Assembly (NCBI GenBank): GCA_034008185.1
Contig: CM067084.1
Location: 16,388,385 to 16,452,384 of the forward strand
DNA length: 64,000 bases
Direction: 5' to 3'
Source of the DNA: Gorsachius magnificus
Lineage: Eukaryota > Chordata > Aves > Pelecaniformes > Ardeidae
The notes below the pieces were generated by a model that ran no database searches, was not told where the DNA came from, and worked only from the letters and a program-made list of their open reading frames with translations. Position 1 is the first letter of the stretch. Every line of letters starts with the position of its first letter. Below are positions 13,771-23,773 of the stretch, one piece after another. The position numbers and the translations under genes were made by a program.

Positions 13771-16700
13771 GCAGGATCAGAGTTTGATATGCTATTTGGA
13801 TTGGGCTCCTACCTTCAACTGCAAACTCCGAATCATTGATACTGTGTAAAGATCTTGCACAACATTTACTCTTTCTTTTGGGCTGAAAATACTTCTGCTT
13901 TTGCCAAGTAAGACTCTGTATTGCAATATGCCTGATCTCCTATGAGTCCACATCAGTGTGCTAGCTTGTAGGATGTAAATGAACATTACCTATTGACATG
14001 TACAAATTTAGAGACCTTCATAGTATGAAAGTTCTTTCTGCACGCTTTGGCCCAGATTCCAGCTCTCAGTTAGAAAGGTGCAGCTTGTCTCACGTGTTTT
14101 AAATTCTTCAGTGGGGTGAAGTTACCATTCCAAGCTGAAGCAGCCCCTGCCAATTTCTGTTCAGGATGAAGTATTCCTCAGTGATACGAATCCACTAGCT
14201 ACGAAAAATAGGGCTATGGTGTTTTCTTTGCATTGTATGCAAGTCCTACACGTGTAACCAAATTTTAATTTCTTGAAGGCCCCTCAAAGTAGCAAAGATA
14301 TTAATCTAATCTATGTGGTGATGCTCCTTACTTTTTCCACAAATAAATGGTGCTAGCCAAATGTTTTTAACAGACACCAAAAGATTAAAAGACTAGGACA
14401 ATAATTCTAGGATAGAAAAACATCAGTGACTTCAGGCTTTGAGAAAGTATTAACCTCCACCAACTGAACTTTTTGCCTCCAAAATCAAGAAAAACATCAT
14501 ATCATGTATTTAAATATGACAAGCTTAAGAAATAAAAAATAGAGAAAACTTAAGATTGTTATCTGAGTCTCATGTGAAGTTCAAAAATACTATCTGATCA
14601 ATGGTTTTCAAAATAAGGTCAAGACTAGGGTTAGATACAAGCTAATCTACCGTTTGCCTAAGCTATATAAAAAGATAAGTGCTTAAACAAACACTGAAGA
14701 AAGAACAAAAGAAGGCCTGATGTAATACTATGAAGTCTTTAAACAAAGAGGAATAGCCTGAATGTAAGTAGCCATATATCTCCTCTCAGACTGATAGACT
14801 AATTCAAGACTTGTCTCACAGAACTGTGTTTTTCTTTCTTAATTTCAGATTCTTATTATTCAGAAACACATGGGCTTATATCAGAGCATGTACTGGCCTG
14901 AGTTATATTCCCAGCTGTGTCTGCTGGAGATCGACCAAATTACTGTCCCCATGTAGCCACTTTTTCTTTCTTCTTATCTTACTCTACCTTACTTATTTAA
15001 ACTGAGCTGCTCTTTGCAATGACTCCCACTCCTCCAATGGGTTTGTAGAGCAGCAGCACAACAGGGTCTGAGCCATATTTGAGTGCCCTATATTAGCATA
15101 CTAAACATGTTTTTAAAAGCACTTCAGACAATGCATCTTAGAAAAAATCCAAAGGGCAGAAAAGATACAGATGAATATTTATGATAAATACAGAAAACTC
15201 CTTAGGAGACCTGGTGAAACACTGTGCTTTTTCATCTCAAAGGGTCCAGAGCAAGTTGATTTGAGTCACGATTTCAAATTTTTCGGCACTCACAGTGGTA
15301 CTGCTTTGTCTAATAATTCCAAAAGCTGCTTATTAGTCCAGCTTTGTACTGAAATGTCAAGAGCTCTTCTGGTAGAAGTATGCACATGAGCAAAGAAGAA
15401 AAACAGTGGACCATTTTAGGAAGTTGGATGATGATTACTGCGGTATAGAAAGCCGCCTAAAAACAAAATAAAAAAGCTAGCTTAGAATTTTGCCACAACT
15501 AGAAGATCACAGCAGATTTGTAAACAATACTTCAAAACATGATGAAAAATTGTTTTGTTTTGTAAACACTTCAGGGGCTATAAAAATGCATATACAATAT
15601 TTTTCTGCCATGACCTTCTCAGCCGTCTATCAACACAGATGTCCTCACAAAAGACAGAAAATGGCACATCAGTTATCATTTCAAGCTTTCAGCCAAGGGT
15701 GAAAGTCCTCATGGCTCCATTGTTTCCATGGACATAAGTAACTTAAAATCATATAATAAGAAAAGTTATTACAAGTGTATGTTATTCAACAAATGCTAAC
15801 ATGACTATATTACATACTGAACTACATGGCAGTACTTGGTGACACTGTTAATAGGTGTTGTTTCATGCAATAAACAATTGAGATGTAGGTTGTTGGGTTT
15901 TTTTATTAGTCTGTGAGATGGAAAAGGTATAAATTGGTTAAATCTGTGGTAGAAAAGTGAGACATGAGAAAAACTTATAAAATGCCTTAAATACCTTTAA
16001 AACAACTTTTTAACCTCTAAGTAAGTCTTTAACCACAAGAACTATTTTATTTTCCATTTGTAGGGATTACGGAAAATGAGCTTTACAAGAAATCCTAAAT
16101 TAAGTGACAAGTAAACTTACCACTGGGCTGGTGTCTTCTGCACTATCACCAGTAAGAAGAATGTGCAACAAGAACTTATTAGTTCATTTTTATTACACTG
16201 TGGATTGTTCACCAGGGATTTGTAAAGTCACTGTTTTTTCTCATTTATGGCTCTGCTATGACCCAAAAAAAGTTTGAAGAAAGATTCATACATCATGGAT
16301 GAAATTTTTGGTTGTCTTTAAATCTCAATTTCAAAAACAACTCAACCCACATTCTTAGAAGAATGAATGGAAAGTACCAAAGATCTTTAAAGATCTGGCC
16401 TTTATTTTCTTCAGAATCTCAGTCTCACTGAACTGCACTTAAGTTGCACAATTCTAAACTTTTTTTTTTTCCAAATTTTTGCTTCCAGAGGAGGAGATAA
16501 AAGGTAGGAAAAAACTCATCTGAATACAAGGATATCAGAGATAGGAACAAAATTCAGTTTTGTCAACAGTATGTTAATCATTTCAAAGGAGTAATAAAGA
16601 GCTTGAAAAGAGTAAGAATGCGACCTTCTGAAATGATAAAAAGGTAGCTAGGTTCTGGGGGAAGGGCACACTGCTCTGTGCAGAAAGACAGTGCTTTTTC

Positions 16701-17083
16701 TTTTCTCATCACACCTTTCCAGTCACAAGGCTCCTTAGGCCTGCAGCAAAATGCTTCTTGGAGCTTGTTTCTCACCAAATTGGATACAAGTGTTTTCATA
16801 AGCTAAATTTGCTTTGTTCTCTGTGCAGTTCTAAAGTTACTGGTCCTGCTGCCAATAAAACAAAATATAATGAAAGCTCTCTAGAGACTTTAGAGAACTG
16901 GAGGCTCCAGGGAGAAAGAAGGAAGGACTGCTGCTATTTTATAGAAAGAAAAACAGTGGTATGGAGAAAGAAGTGACTTCTCAGAAAGCAGCTAGCTAGT
17001 GGTAAAACTAGAAATACAATGATGTAAACACCCATGCAGAACAAATATAGGAAAAGAGTAAAATAGAGACAAAGATAATCTTT
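13771..17083. other. Unique noncoding stretch
   Basis: No repeat family, RNA gene or exon is recognised. The sequence is AT-rich with scattered short open frames of at most about 73 codons. A T-run near 16460 and purine-rich patches around 16900 are the only compositional departures. Confidence 0.5.
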
Positions 17084-17102
17084 CCCCCCTCCCCCCCCGC
17101 CC
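17084..17102. repeat. C-rich homopolymer tract
   Basis: Six C, one T, eight C, one G and three C follow one another at 17084-17102. On the minus strand this is a G-run tract. It is a low-complexity block and a likely site of length variation and sequencing error. Confidence 0.85.
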
Positions 17103-18259
17103 TTTATAAAATAACATCCACTTCTAAAATCTTTAAATACTATAGGGAAGTTTGGGGAAATCTGAAGCATAAATTCAATCCTTTCGGTCACTGCAGTAAA
17201 TCATCGCTCTTAGGTTAGCTCTGCCAGTTCAGCTCACTCCTAACCTACTGCATTCCTACCATCATGCTGAATTGGCTATTGTAGTAGTCTAAACAAAACA
17301 TTCTTCCAGTCTCCTTCCTTGGCTTACAGCCCCATCATTTATTATGTTATAGCAAGCAGCGTTAGGAAGGTAAACAGCTCAACTTAATTCTGTCTTGTTT
17401 AAATTGGCCCTTGAAATGGGCAGCACTTAAAGATTCTGCACTTAGTACTTAATGAAATATTTTATTCTATGGTTTGACCCTTATCTCTACAAACTTGATT
17501 TATGCAGAAAGCTGCAAACTTGTAAGAGAGAAGATGTTTTCAAAGGACATAGGATTCTTGCAGAAAGATAGAAGTAAATTCGGCTGACAAATCAACGTCT
17601 AGTAGGCCTGACATGCCAGACAGACTACTAGAATGGGCCCACAAAATTACCTGTCAACTGACTCCCAAAAGGGCCTTCCCAAAAGGGGACAGCTCAGCCA
17701 TTTAAAACTTATTATTCCCAGTTCCCAGGCACTTTCTCCCATACGTGCTGGAAGTGTCACATGTTTAGAATCAACAACCGAATTTTTGGTACAATGAAGA
17801 CTCATCTGTTTGCAAGCTGGAGCCAGGAAATATATTTTGTCTTCTCCATGCCCAAAAGGGTTACCACATGGTTTACCACAGCAAAGACTTGTCTAGCCTG
17901 GAGTTGTCTGGGCCAAGAAGGAAATTCAGCAAACAAGAGGGAAATGTTGAGGTAGAAGAGTGGGAGGACTGGTTTGTGAATATCAGTGTCTTGCAGGGCT
18001 TGTGGTTCCACTTGGCTGACTTCAGGTCTCAGGAGAAGAGGGGTCGAGGGCATTGGCGGTGAAGACTGGATTCCAGGAGGAGAATTACAATTTACCTCCC
18101 AACTAGACTGGATAGTAGCCAATACAGTGCTGCATCAGACTCTTTCATGTTGAAGAGACTATGGGAGAATAATCCTGAATTTTCTGTTTTTTAAACTTGA
18201 ACTGCAGCCACAGAGATTTTTTTGTGTTCATTTCACATTGTTTCCCAGAGTCAATACAT
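17103..18259. other. Unique stretch before the tandem array
   Basis: No element is recognised. The last 500 bases are less AT-rich than the surroundings and hold overlapping open frames on both strands, including 106 codons on the minus strand at 17802-18122. That protein has no domain that I recognise. I treat the frame as accidental because the region has lower AT content and therefore fewer stops. Confidence 0.45.
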
Positions 18260-18302
18260 AATCATAGAATAATATAGGTTGGCATGGAACTCTAGATGTT
18301 AA
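18260..18302 (-). mobile_element. CR1 LINE tail stub
   Basis: About 43 bases match the reverse complement of the extreme 3' end of CR1: an AATCATAGAAT tail followed by a degraded AGGTTGG..GGAACT block. It is the smallest CR1 piece in the window and ends almost exactly where the tandem array begins. No coding part remains. Confidence 0.65.
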
Positions 18303-18327
18303 TTGGTAAAACCCAAATGAAGTCCCA

Positions 18328-19197
18328 TCTGAAGTTCTTGCAAGAGAAATCCTTCTGCAGCTTGCTCCTTCCTTTGACAGCCCCTTTGCAGCTCCAATCC
18401 AACTGCAGCTCTAGGCTCTGTCTCTCTACCAACCCCAACCCTAGGCAATGACTGAGCCATACATGAATCCCCATAGCCCTCCCACACATGAAGAATTTCT
18501 GAGGGGAGAAGTCTACTTGCAGCCTGCCAATTTATTTGGCAGCACCTTTACATTCCCACTTCACCTACAGCTCTACATTTGGTCTCTCGCCCAACCCTAG
18601 CCCTAGGCCCGTACATGTGCTGAGCCTTAGTCCTGCATGAAGAACTTCTCAGAGGAAAACTTTTGGCAGCCTCCCCCCTCCTTTGGGAGCCCATTTACAG
18701 CCTACCAGCAGCCCTAAGCTTTGTCTCCCCTCAGTTCAACAACCCTAATCCTAGGCATTGGCATGGACTAAACCTTAGGTGAAGCCACAGCCTAGTCCCA
18801 CATGAAGAAGTCCCCAGTGGGCAATGTTTTTGGCATCCCCACTCCACATGATGCCATAAACTGTCTCTCTGCCATCCCCAGTCCTAAGCATAATCCTTGA
18901 CCTTAGGTCAAGGTATGGGCTAAGCCTTAGCCCAAGGTCCCCATTCCTGACATACATGATGAATTTTGGCAGGGCAAAGTCTTTCTGCAGCCTGCCTTTT
19001 CCTTTGGCAGCTTTACTGCAGTCCCACTCCAACTGGAATACTAGGCTTTGTTTCTCTCCCATCCTTAATCCTAACCCCTTTAGCCCCAGCTTAGTTTTAG
19101 CCTAAAATGCCCACCTCCAGCCTAGTCCTACATGAAGAAGTTTTCAGGAGGTGACTTTCTGGCAGTATCACCCTTCCTTTCATAGTCCTTTACTGCT
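18328..19197. repeat. Diverged ~150-176 bp tandem array with telomere-like motifs
   Basis: Five complete units and one partial unit lie head to tail. They begin near 18328 and then at 18487, 18636, 18801, 18955 and 19131, giving spacings of about 159, 149, 165, 154 and 176 bases. A full unit opens with CATGAAGAA followed by TTCT. It continues with a GCAGCCTGCC-like segment, CCTTTGGCAGC, CTTTACAG, CAACTGCAGC, a CTAGGCTTTGTCTCTC block, a run such as CAACCCTAGCCCTAGG, and GAGCCTTAGTCC. The fifth-unit region at 18801 is the most decayed. The CCCTAA/CCCTAG run is a degenerate form of the vertebrate telomere repeat. The units are clearly diverged, so the array is old or was never homogenised. Minus-strand open frames across it (18299-18487 and 18775-19062) follow from the repeat and do not indicate a gene. 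Confidence 0.85.
18895..18913. other. Perfect 8-bp inverted repeat inside the array
   Basis: CCTTGACC at 18895-18902 and GGTCAAGG at 18906-18913 are exact reverse complements separated by TTA. The centre reads TGACCT-T-AGGTCA, an everted pair of nuclear-receptor half-sites with a one-base spacer. Whether it binds anything is unknown. It is not present in the other units, so it probably arose by chance. Confidence 0.5.
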
Positions 19198-22013
19198 TGA
19201 AGCAGGACCATATATACACTCTTCAAATTTACTTCAACCACTGTTTGAAATGAACTTGATATAATATTTTAAGATAGTGTATAAACCCTGTATTGTCAGT
19301 CATAATATATCAGGATATTAATCCCATATTTGCTTAGTAGATTTGCAAAGTTCCAAGGAGGTTGCTTAAACTGTGTCTACACAGTCTAGGAGAATGCTGT
19401 TAGTCATTATCTTTTCAATAAATGGTGCTTTTGTCAAAGCTAAGGTTTTTTCCTGAACAAGGACCTCAAAAATATTCAAGGTCACTAGCTTATATTTTTT
19501 CACCCATCCTTATTCTTTCTAACTTTTGGTAGAAGTGGATCTCTAGACAATGATGTGATGTTAATCATCATAATAATTAGTCAAAGCTTTTACTCTTTAA
19601 ATAGTTTTGAAATATAATAGATGCTGTTTTGGTATAAAATTAGCTCAGCTCAAATGAAGCCAATGAAGTTATAAACATATGCCAGCTAAGGAACTGACAT
19701 ATTGTTAAAATGTTATGCAGCATTTCACAAAATATAGGTAATAAGCTGTTACGAAGGCACTTTGAGATTGATTTATCAGGGGGTTGCAGAGCCCTTTTGC
19801 ATCTATGGATGAAAGAGGTTATACAGTAGGGTGATTAAATTTCATTCTGTATTTTAGGTCAATGTTTTGTTAAACATTACCATTTTTTACAGTTTAAACG
19901 AATTGATCTAAACCAAAATCTGTTTGATAGTATTCAGCCTAGACTGTCAAATCTAGTTTAATTTCCAAGAAGTCTGTGATGCCCAGAAACACTGTTGGCT
20001 AAGTCCCATTTGAATTCTTAGGATGCAATTCCACAGGCACTTAAAACAATTTAATTCCAAGCTCCCAGCTCCAATCTTCCCTGACCCCCGGCCACAGATT
20101 CCCCACTCCCACCCAGGCACTAGCATTGACATTCAGTCAATGGCAAGCAGAACCGATTCAGAATGTCCAGTATGGAAAATCTTGTTTATCTTGGTGAAAA
20201 ACTGTGTGCTGAAGAAAATTTAAAATATCCAATAGTCTGAAGAGCACTGAATACTTTTAAAGGAAAACTTAACAGGTATTTTTTATTTAACAAGAATAGA
20301 GTGTTTTCCCCTTCAAGATGAGAACAGTTTCTGAAAACATCCAATCCCATTCTAGCTGAAATGAAAAAGTAAAATAAACCAAACAAAATAACCTTAGGTA
20401 GTTATTCAACATGTAAAATCTTAGCCCAAAGAATTTTCAATTTCAGCAAATTTATAAACAATTTGAAACAGTTTAATTTAACAAAAACTGTTGGACAACT
20501 TGGAGAGTCAGCAGTATGGGCAGTAGTACCAGCACTGCCCTTCAGGTTTTCATTTTTGCACTGAACGTGAATGTAATTTGTGAGAATCATCATTTGAATT
20601 TCTTGATTTTTGTATATAGAGCCTATTACAACCACATCTGAAGTGAATTCTTTTTATCTTGTTTACAACAGTCTCAAACTGATTTCACTACTGCAAATAC
20701 TTTGTAAAATCAGTAATTAAAGGGGAGAGGCATCATCATCTTGCCTAGTGAAAAGCTGTTTCTTAGTGGAAATTGTTTTGACCTTTCTCCAGTATACTTC
20801 AGTACATCGTATTTATATTCAATAATGTTGCAATCAGGACAATAAGCCATCTGCAAGGCAGAGACTAAAGATTACTGTATGTTAAAGGAATTTAAGAAAT
20901 CACACAATCCAATCTTCCAAATTTCTCTGAAAGTCTCTTTGACAGGTGTTAGAGATAGTTGTTTATGGCCTTCAAAGGGATAAACAAAGGTGCTTATTTT
21001 CTGTAATGATATTAATCTAAAAATGTCAAAGACACCGGTGTGCCTCCTAACAGGCGTACTTCCATTTAGCTCAGTGGATCCACAATTCAGAAAGTTAACC
21101 TTAACAGGCTGAAGGCAGACTTTTGTGGATGGTTTGGAGATCACACTTGAGCAGGTACTTGAACTGGACACAGCGCCAGCATGTGTCATACCACATGACC
21201 TCATATCCTTCCCCAGAGCAGGTTCTGGGTCTAGCCCTCAACCAGCTCCCTAGCTGGTGATCCATGGTGCACTTTCTCTCCAAGCATGATGGCATATGCC
21301 TTATACAATCAGGCCTGATATGTTACGTCTAGCGCACAGGCTCCCATGGAAGCATTTTCATGACAGAAATTGGGGATTTATTTATTTTTGTTGCCAGTAA
21401 GGTAAGAGCTCTAATACAGAGTCTTACTCTTGACTGGGTTTGAAATTATCTTTTTTTTTTTTTTTCTCCTTAAAAAATTTCATGCTTTCTCTAAAAGTTT
21501 GCTCTCACAGTGTTCTGATTCTTACATGGTTTCAGGACCACAGGTTGCATTTTTGGCACTTGAGGTGTCTAGAGTGAGCAGAAAGAACCTTATTCCAAAA
21601 ATAAAAAGACTTACAGAAGGAGCAGAATCATAAACCCCTGTTTTCATCTCAGGCCTTTGACAGACAGATGGTTTTGGTCTTGAATACCAGTGGGATCAAA
21701 CCACCGAATGCCTTGAAAAGGGAGACCGGGACTTTGAACTTTGGTCACCAAGATCATTTGCAAAGCCAGAGTAGAGAATAAAGAAGAGGTACGTGTGCCT
21801 ATGCAGTGTCAGTAACCCATGCCGATGGGCTACACAATTCTGTATTACACTGTTTATTAACGCATATTAAGGATACCATACCCAGACAGACCTCATTGTT
21901 ACCTTCTGTTCAAATAGTAAGGAATACACATAAAGTTGATTCTAGGCCAAAATCAGCTACAGTGGGGTACAATACTCAAAGCTGCTGGAGGGATTGGAAA
22001 CTGTTAGTCGAGG
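19198..22013. other. Unique noncoding stretch
   Basis: AT-rich sequence without a recognised element. A T-run of 15 sits at 21451-21465. A minus-strand open frame of 110 codons at 20872-21204 has no recognisable domain. The final 200 bases lead directly into the LTR, and no target-site duplication of it can be seen here. Confidence 0.5.
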
Positions 22014-22597
22014 TGTTGTGGTTTAAACCCAGCTGGCAACCAAGCACCACCCAGCCGCTCACTCACTCCCCACTGGATGGGGGTGGGGGAGAGAATCACA
22101 GGAGTAAAAGTGAGAAAATTCTTGGGTTGAGATAAAGACAGCTTAACAGGTAAAGCAAAAGCTACACATGCAAGCAAAGCAAAACACGGAATTCATTCAC
22201 TACTTCCCACCAGCGGGAAAGCCAATGTTCAGCCATCTCCAGGAAAGCAGGGCTCCATCACATGTAATGGTTACTTGGGAAGACAACCACCATCACTTTG
22301 AACATCCCTCCTCTCCTTTTTCCCCCAGCTTTATGCGCTGAGTGTGACACCATGTGATCTGGAATATCCCTTTGGTCAGCTGGGATCAGCTGTCCCAGCT
22401 GTGTCCTCTCCCAGCTTCTTGTGCACCCCCAGCCTCCTCGCTGGTGGCGTGGGGTGAGAGGCTGAAAAGTCCTTGACTGTTTGTCAGCACTGCTCAGCAG
22501 TAACTAAAACATCCCTGTTTCCAGCACAAATCCAAAACATAGCACCATACCAGCTACTAGGAAGAAAACTAACTCTATCCCAGCCCAAACCAGCACA
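22014..22597 (-). mobile_element. Endogenous retrovirus LTR (3' LTR, minus strand)
   Basis: A complete LTR of 584 bases. On the minus strand it begins TGTGCTGG at 22597 and ends ACA at 22014, keeping the TG...CA retroviral ends. Internal landmarks are shared with the second copy at 61.1 kb: GCTGGGATAGAGTT near the start, a CTGAGCAGTGCT block, CAGCTGACCC-like sequence, and a decayed TATA region (CATAAA at 22335-22330). The 5' flank on the minus strand is retroviral internal sequence, so this is the 3' LTR of a provirus whose remainder is gone. I recognise the family as an LTR common in Neoaves but do not assign a Repbase name. No matching target-site duplication is visible. The polyadenylation signal is mutated. 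Confidence 0.85.
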
Positions 22598-22960
22598 TTA
22601 TCCACCCCTTATTCCATACCATTTACATCAAGTTCAGGTTGCACGCTATCCCGTACATTCTCATTAACCACCACCACCCTTCCTATCCTTTGATATAATA
22701 CACAGATATCATTCCTTTAGTCTATGAACCACCCCTATGAAATGTCTGTAAAATGTCCAGAAAATGTCCACCAAGTTAATTTAGTCCATGATTTTGGGCT
22801 CTATTTGTTACGGTGACCACTCAGGGCAGGAGAGGCTCTATGTTGCATGGAGTTAGTGGGCACCAAAGCCAGCTCAGGGCAGGTCACTGCTGCACTTGCA
22901 CTGCTGCTTCTAAGGCTTGTCGTCTATTGTTTCAGGTAGTTCCTGCTATAGTAATTCCTA
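22598..22960 (-). mobile_element. ERV internal remnant with polypurine tract
   Basis: Immediately outside the TGTG end of the LTR, the minus strand reads AATAAGGGGTGGATAA. This is a purine-rich tract in the position and form of a retroviral polypurine tract, which primes plus-strand DNA synthesis. About 350 further bases contain C-rich plus-strand sequence, a short imperfect repeat of AAATGTC(C/T) at 22738-22770, and sequence I associate with the 3' untranslated internal part of this ERV family. No open frame of gag, pol or env survives. The outer boundary is approximate. Confidence 0.5.
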
Positions 22961-23527
22961 TATGACACAACTCAAAACATGGGTTACAATAATTTAAAGG
23001 TATTTCCATTACCTTTAGAGATTTTTTTGCATTTTTTGTAAACAGCTTTACAATCTTTGGATAAAAAAAAAAAGCTTTGTAGATGCCAAGTATTTTGTTT
23101 ATTTTTGCATTTCTTTGTTTTATCTTTTTCACCAAATGTTATGTCACAGGTGACAGGCAGTGGTAGAATTAGGCAGAAGCCTCGCATGTTTGCATGAATA
23201 ATTTAGGCTTTTATTCATCCAGGCAGTAAGGAAACTTTTAATTATCATAGATATATGTAGGCCTGAGGAATTGGTGATTTATTTTACGATACACTGGTTC
23301 CTGGTCTTTATCTAGCCATTAACTACTTGCCTCCCTCTTTATTCTCCTGTATTGTAAATCTAATGATCATTTTTATTAAGTCCAGAAATATATACTTTTT
23401 CTCCTCATTCTTGTAATCTCTGAGAACATGAAGCATATCAGGTATCTTTATCTGAGCTTGAGCTTGTTTGGTATCTTACTGGTTTGTAGCAACTTGCTCC
23501 CTAAGAATATTCAGAGTCTGAATCAGA
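22961..23527. other. Unique spacer between ERV and CR1
   Basis: T-rich unique sequence, with runs at 23020-23070 containing repeated TTTTTGC-like words. No element or exon is recognised. The left part may still belong to the decayed retroviral internal region. Confidence 0.4.
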
Positions 23528-23773
23528 CTCTGCTCTGGTGAGACCTCACCTGGAGTACTGCGTCCAGCTCTGGAGCCCTCAGCATAAGGACATGGAACTG
23601 TTGGGGCAGGTCCAGAGGAGGGCTACAAAAATGATTTGAGGGCTGGAGCACCTCTCCTATGAGGGCTCTGAGCAACCTGATCTAGTCAGCGGTGTCCCTG
23701 CTCGCTGCAGGGGGCTTGGACTAGATGACCTCTAGGGGTCCCTTCCAACCCAAAACATTCTACAATTCTATGA
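23528..23773 (+). mobile_element. CR1 LINE 3' end, internally deleted
   Basis: The left part (to about 23668) encodes the CR1 ORF2 segment around the [16 protein letters not shown] region, read from GTGAGACCTCACCTGGAGTA, and runs to AGGAGGGCTAC. After GGGCTCTGAG it jumps to the 3' untranslated block GCAACCTGATCTAGT..., and it ends with GGACTAGATGACCT, CCTTCCAACCC and the terminal ATTCTATGA. The C-terminal half of ORF2 that should lie between, about 300 bases in the intact copy at 39 kb, is missing. The element is plus-strand, 5'-truncated and cannot be functional. Confidence 0.9.

Noticed and set aside
18299..19062. Minus-strand open frames across the tandem array with similar proteins
   Set aside because: The protein similarity simply reflects the repeated DNA. 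The frames do not continue from unit to unit.
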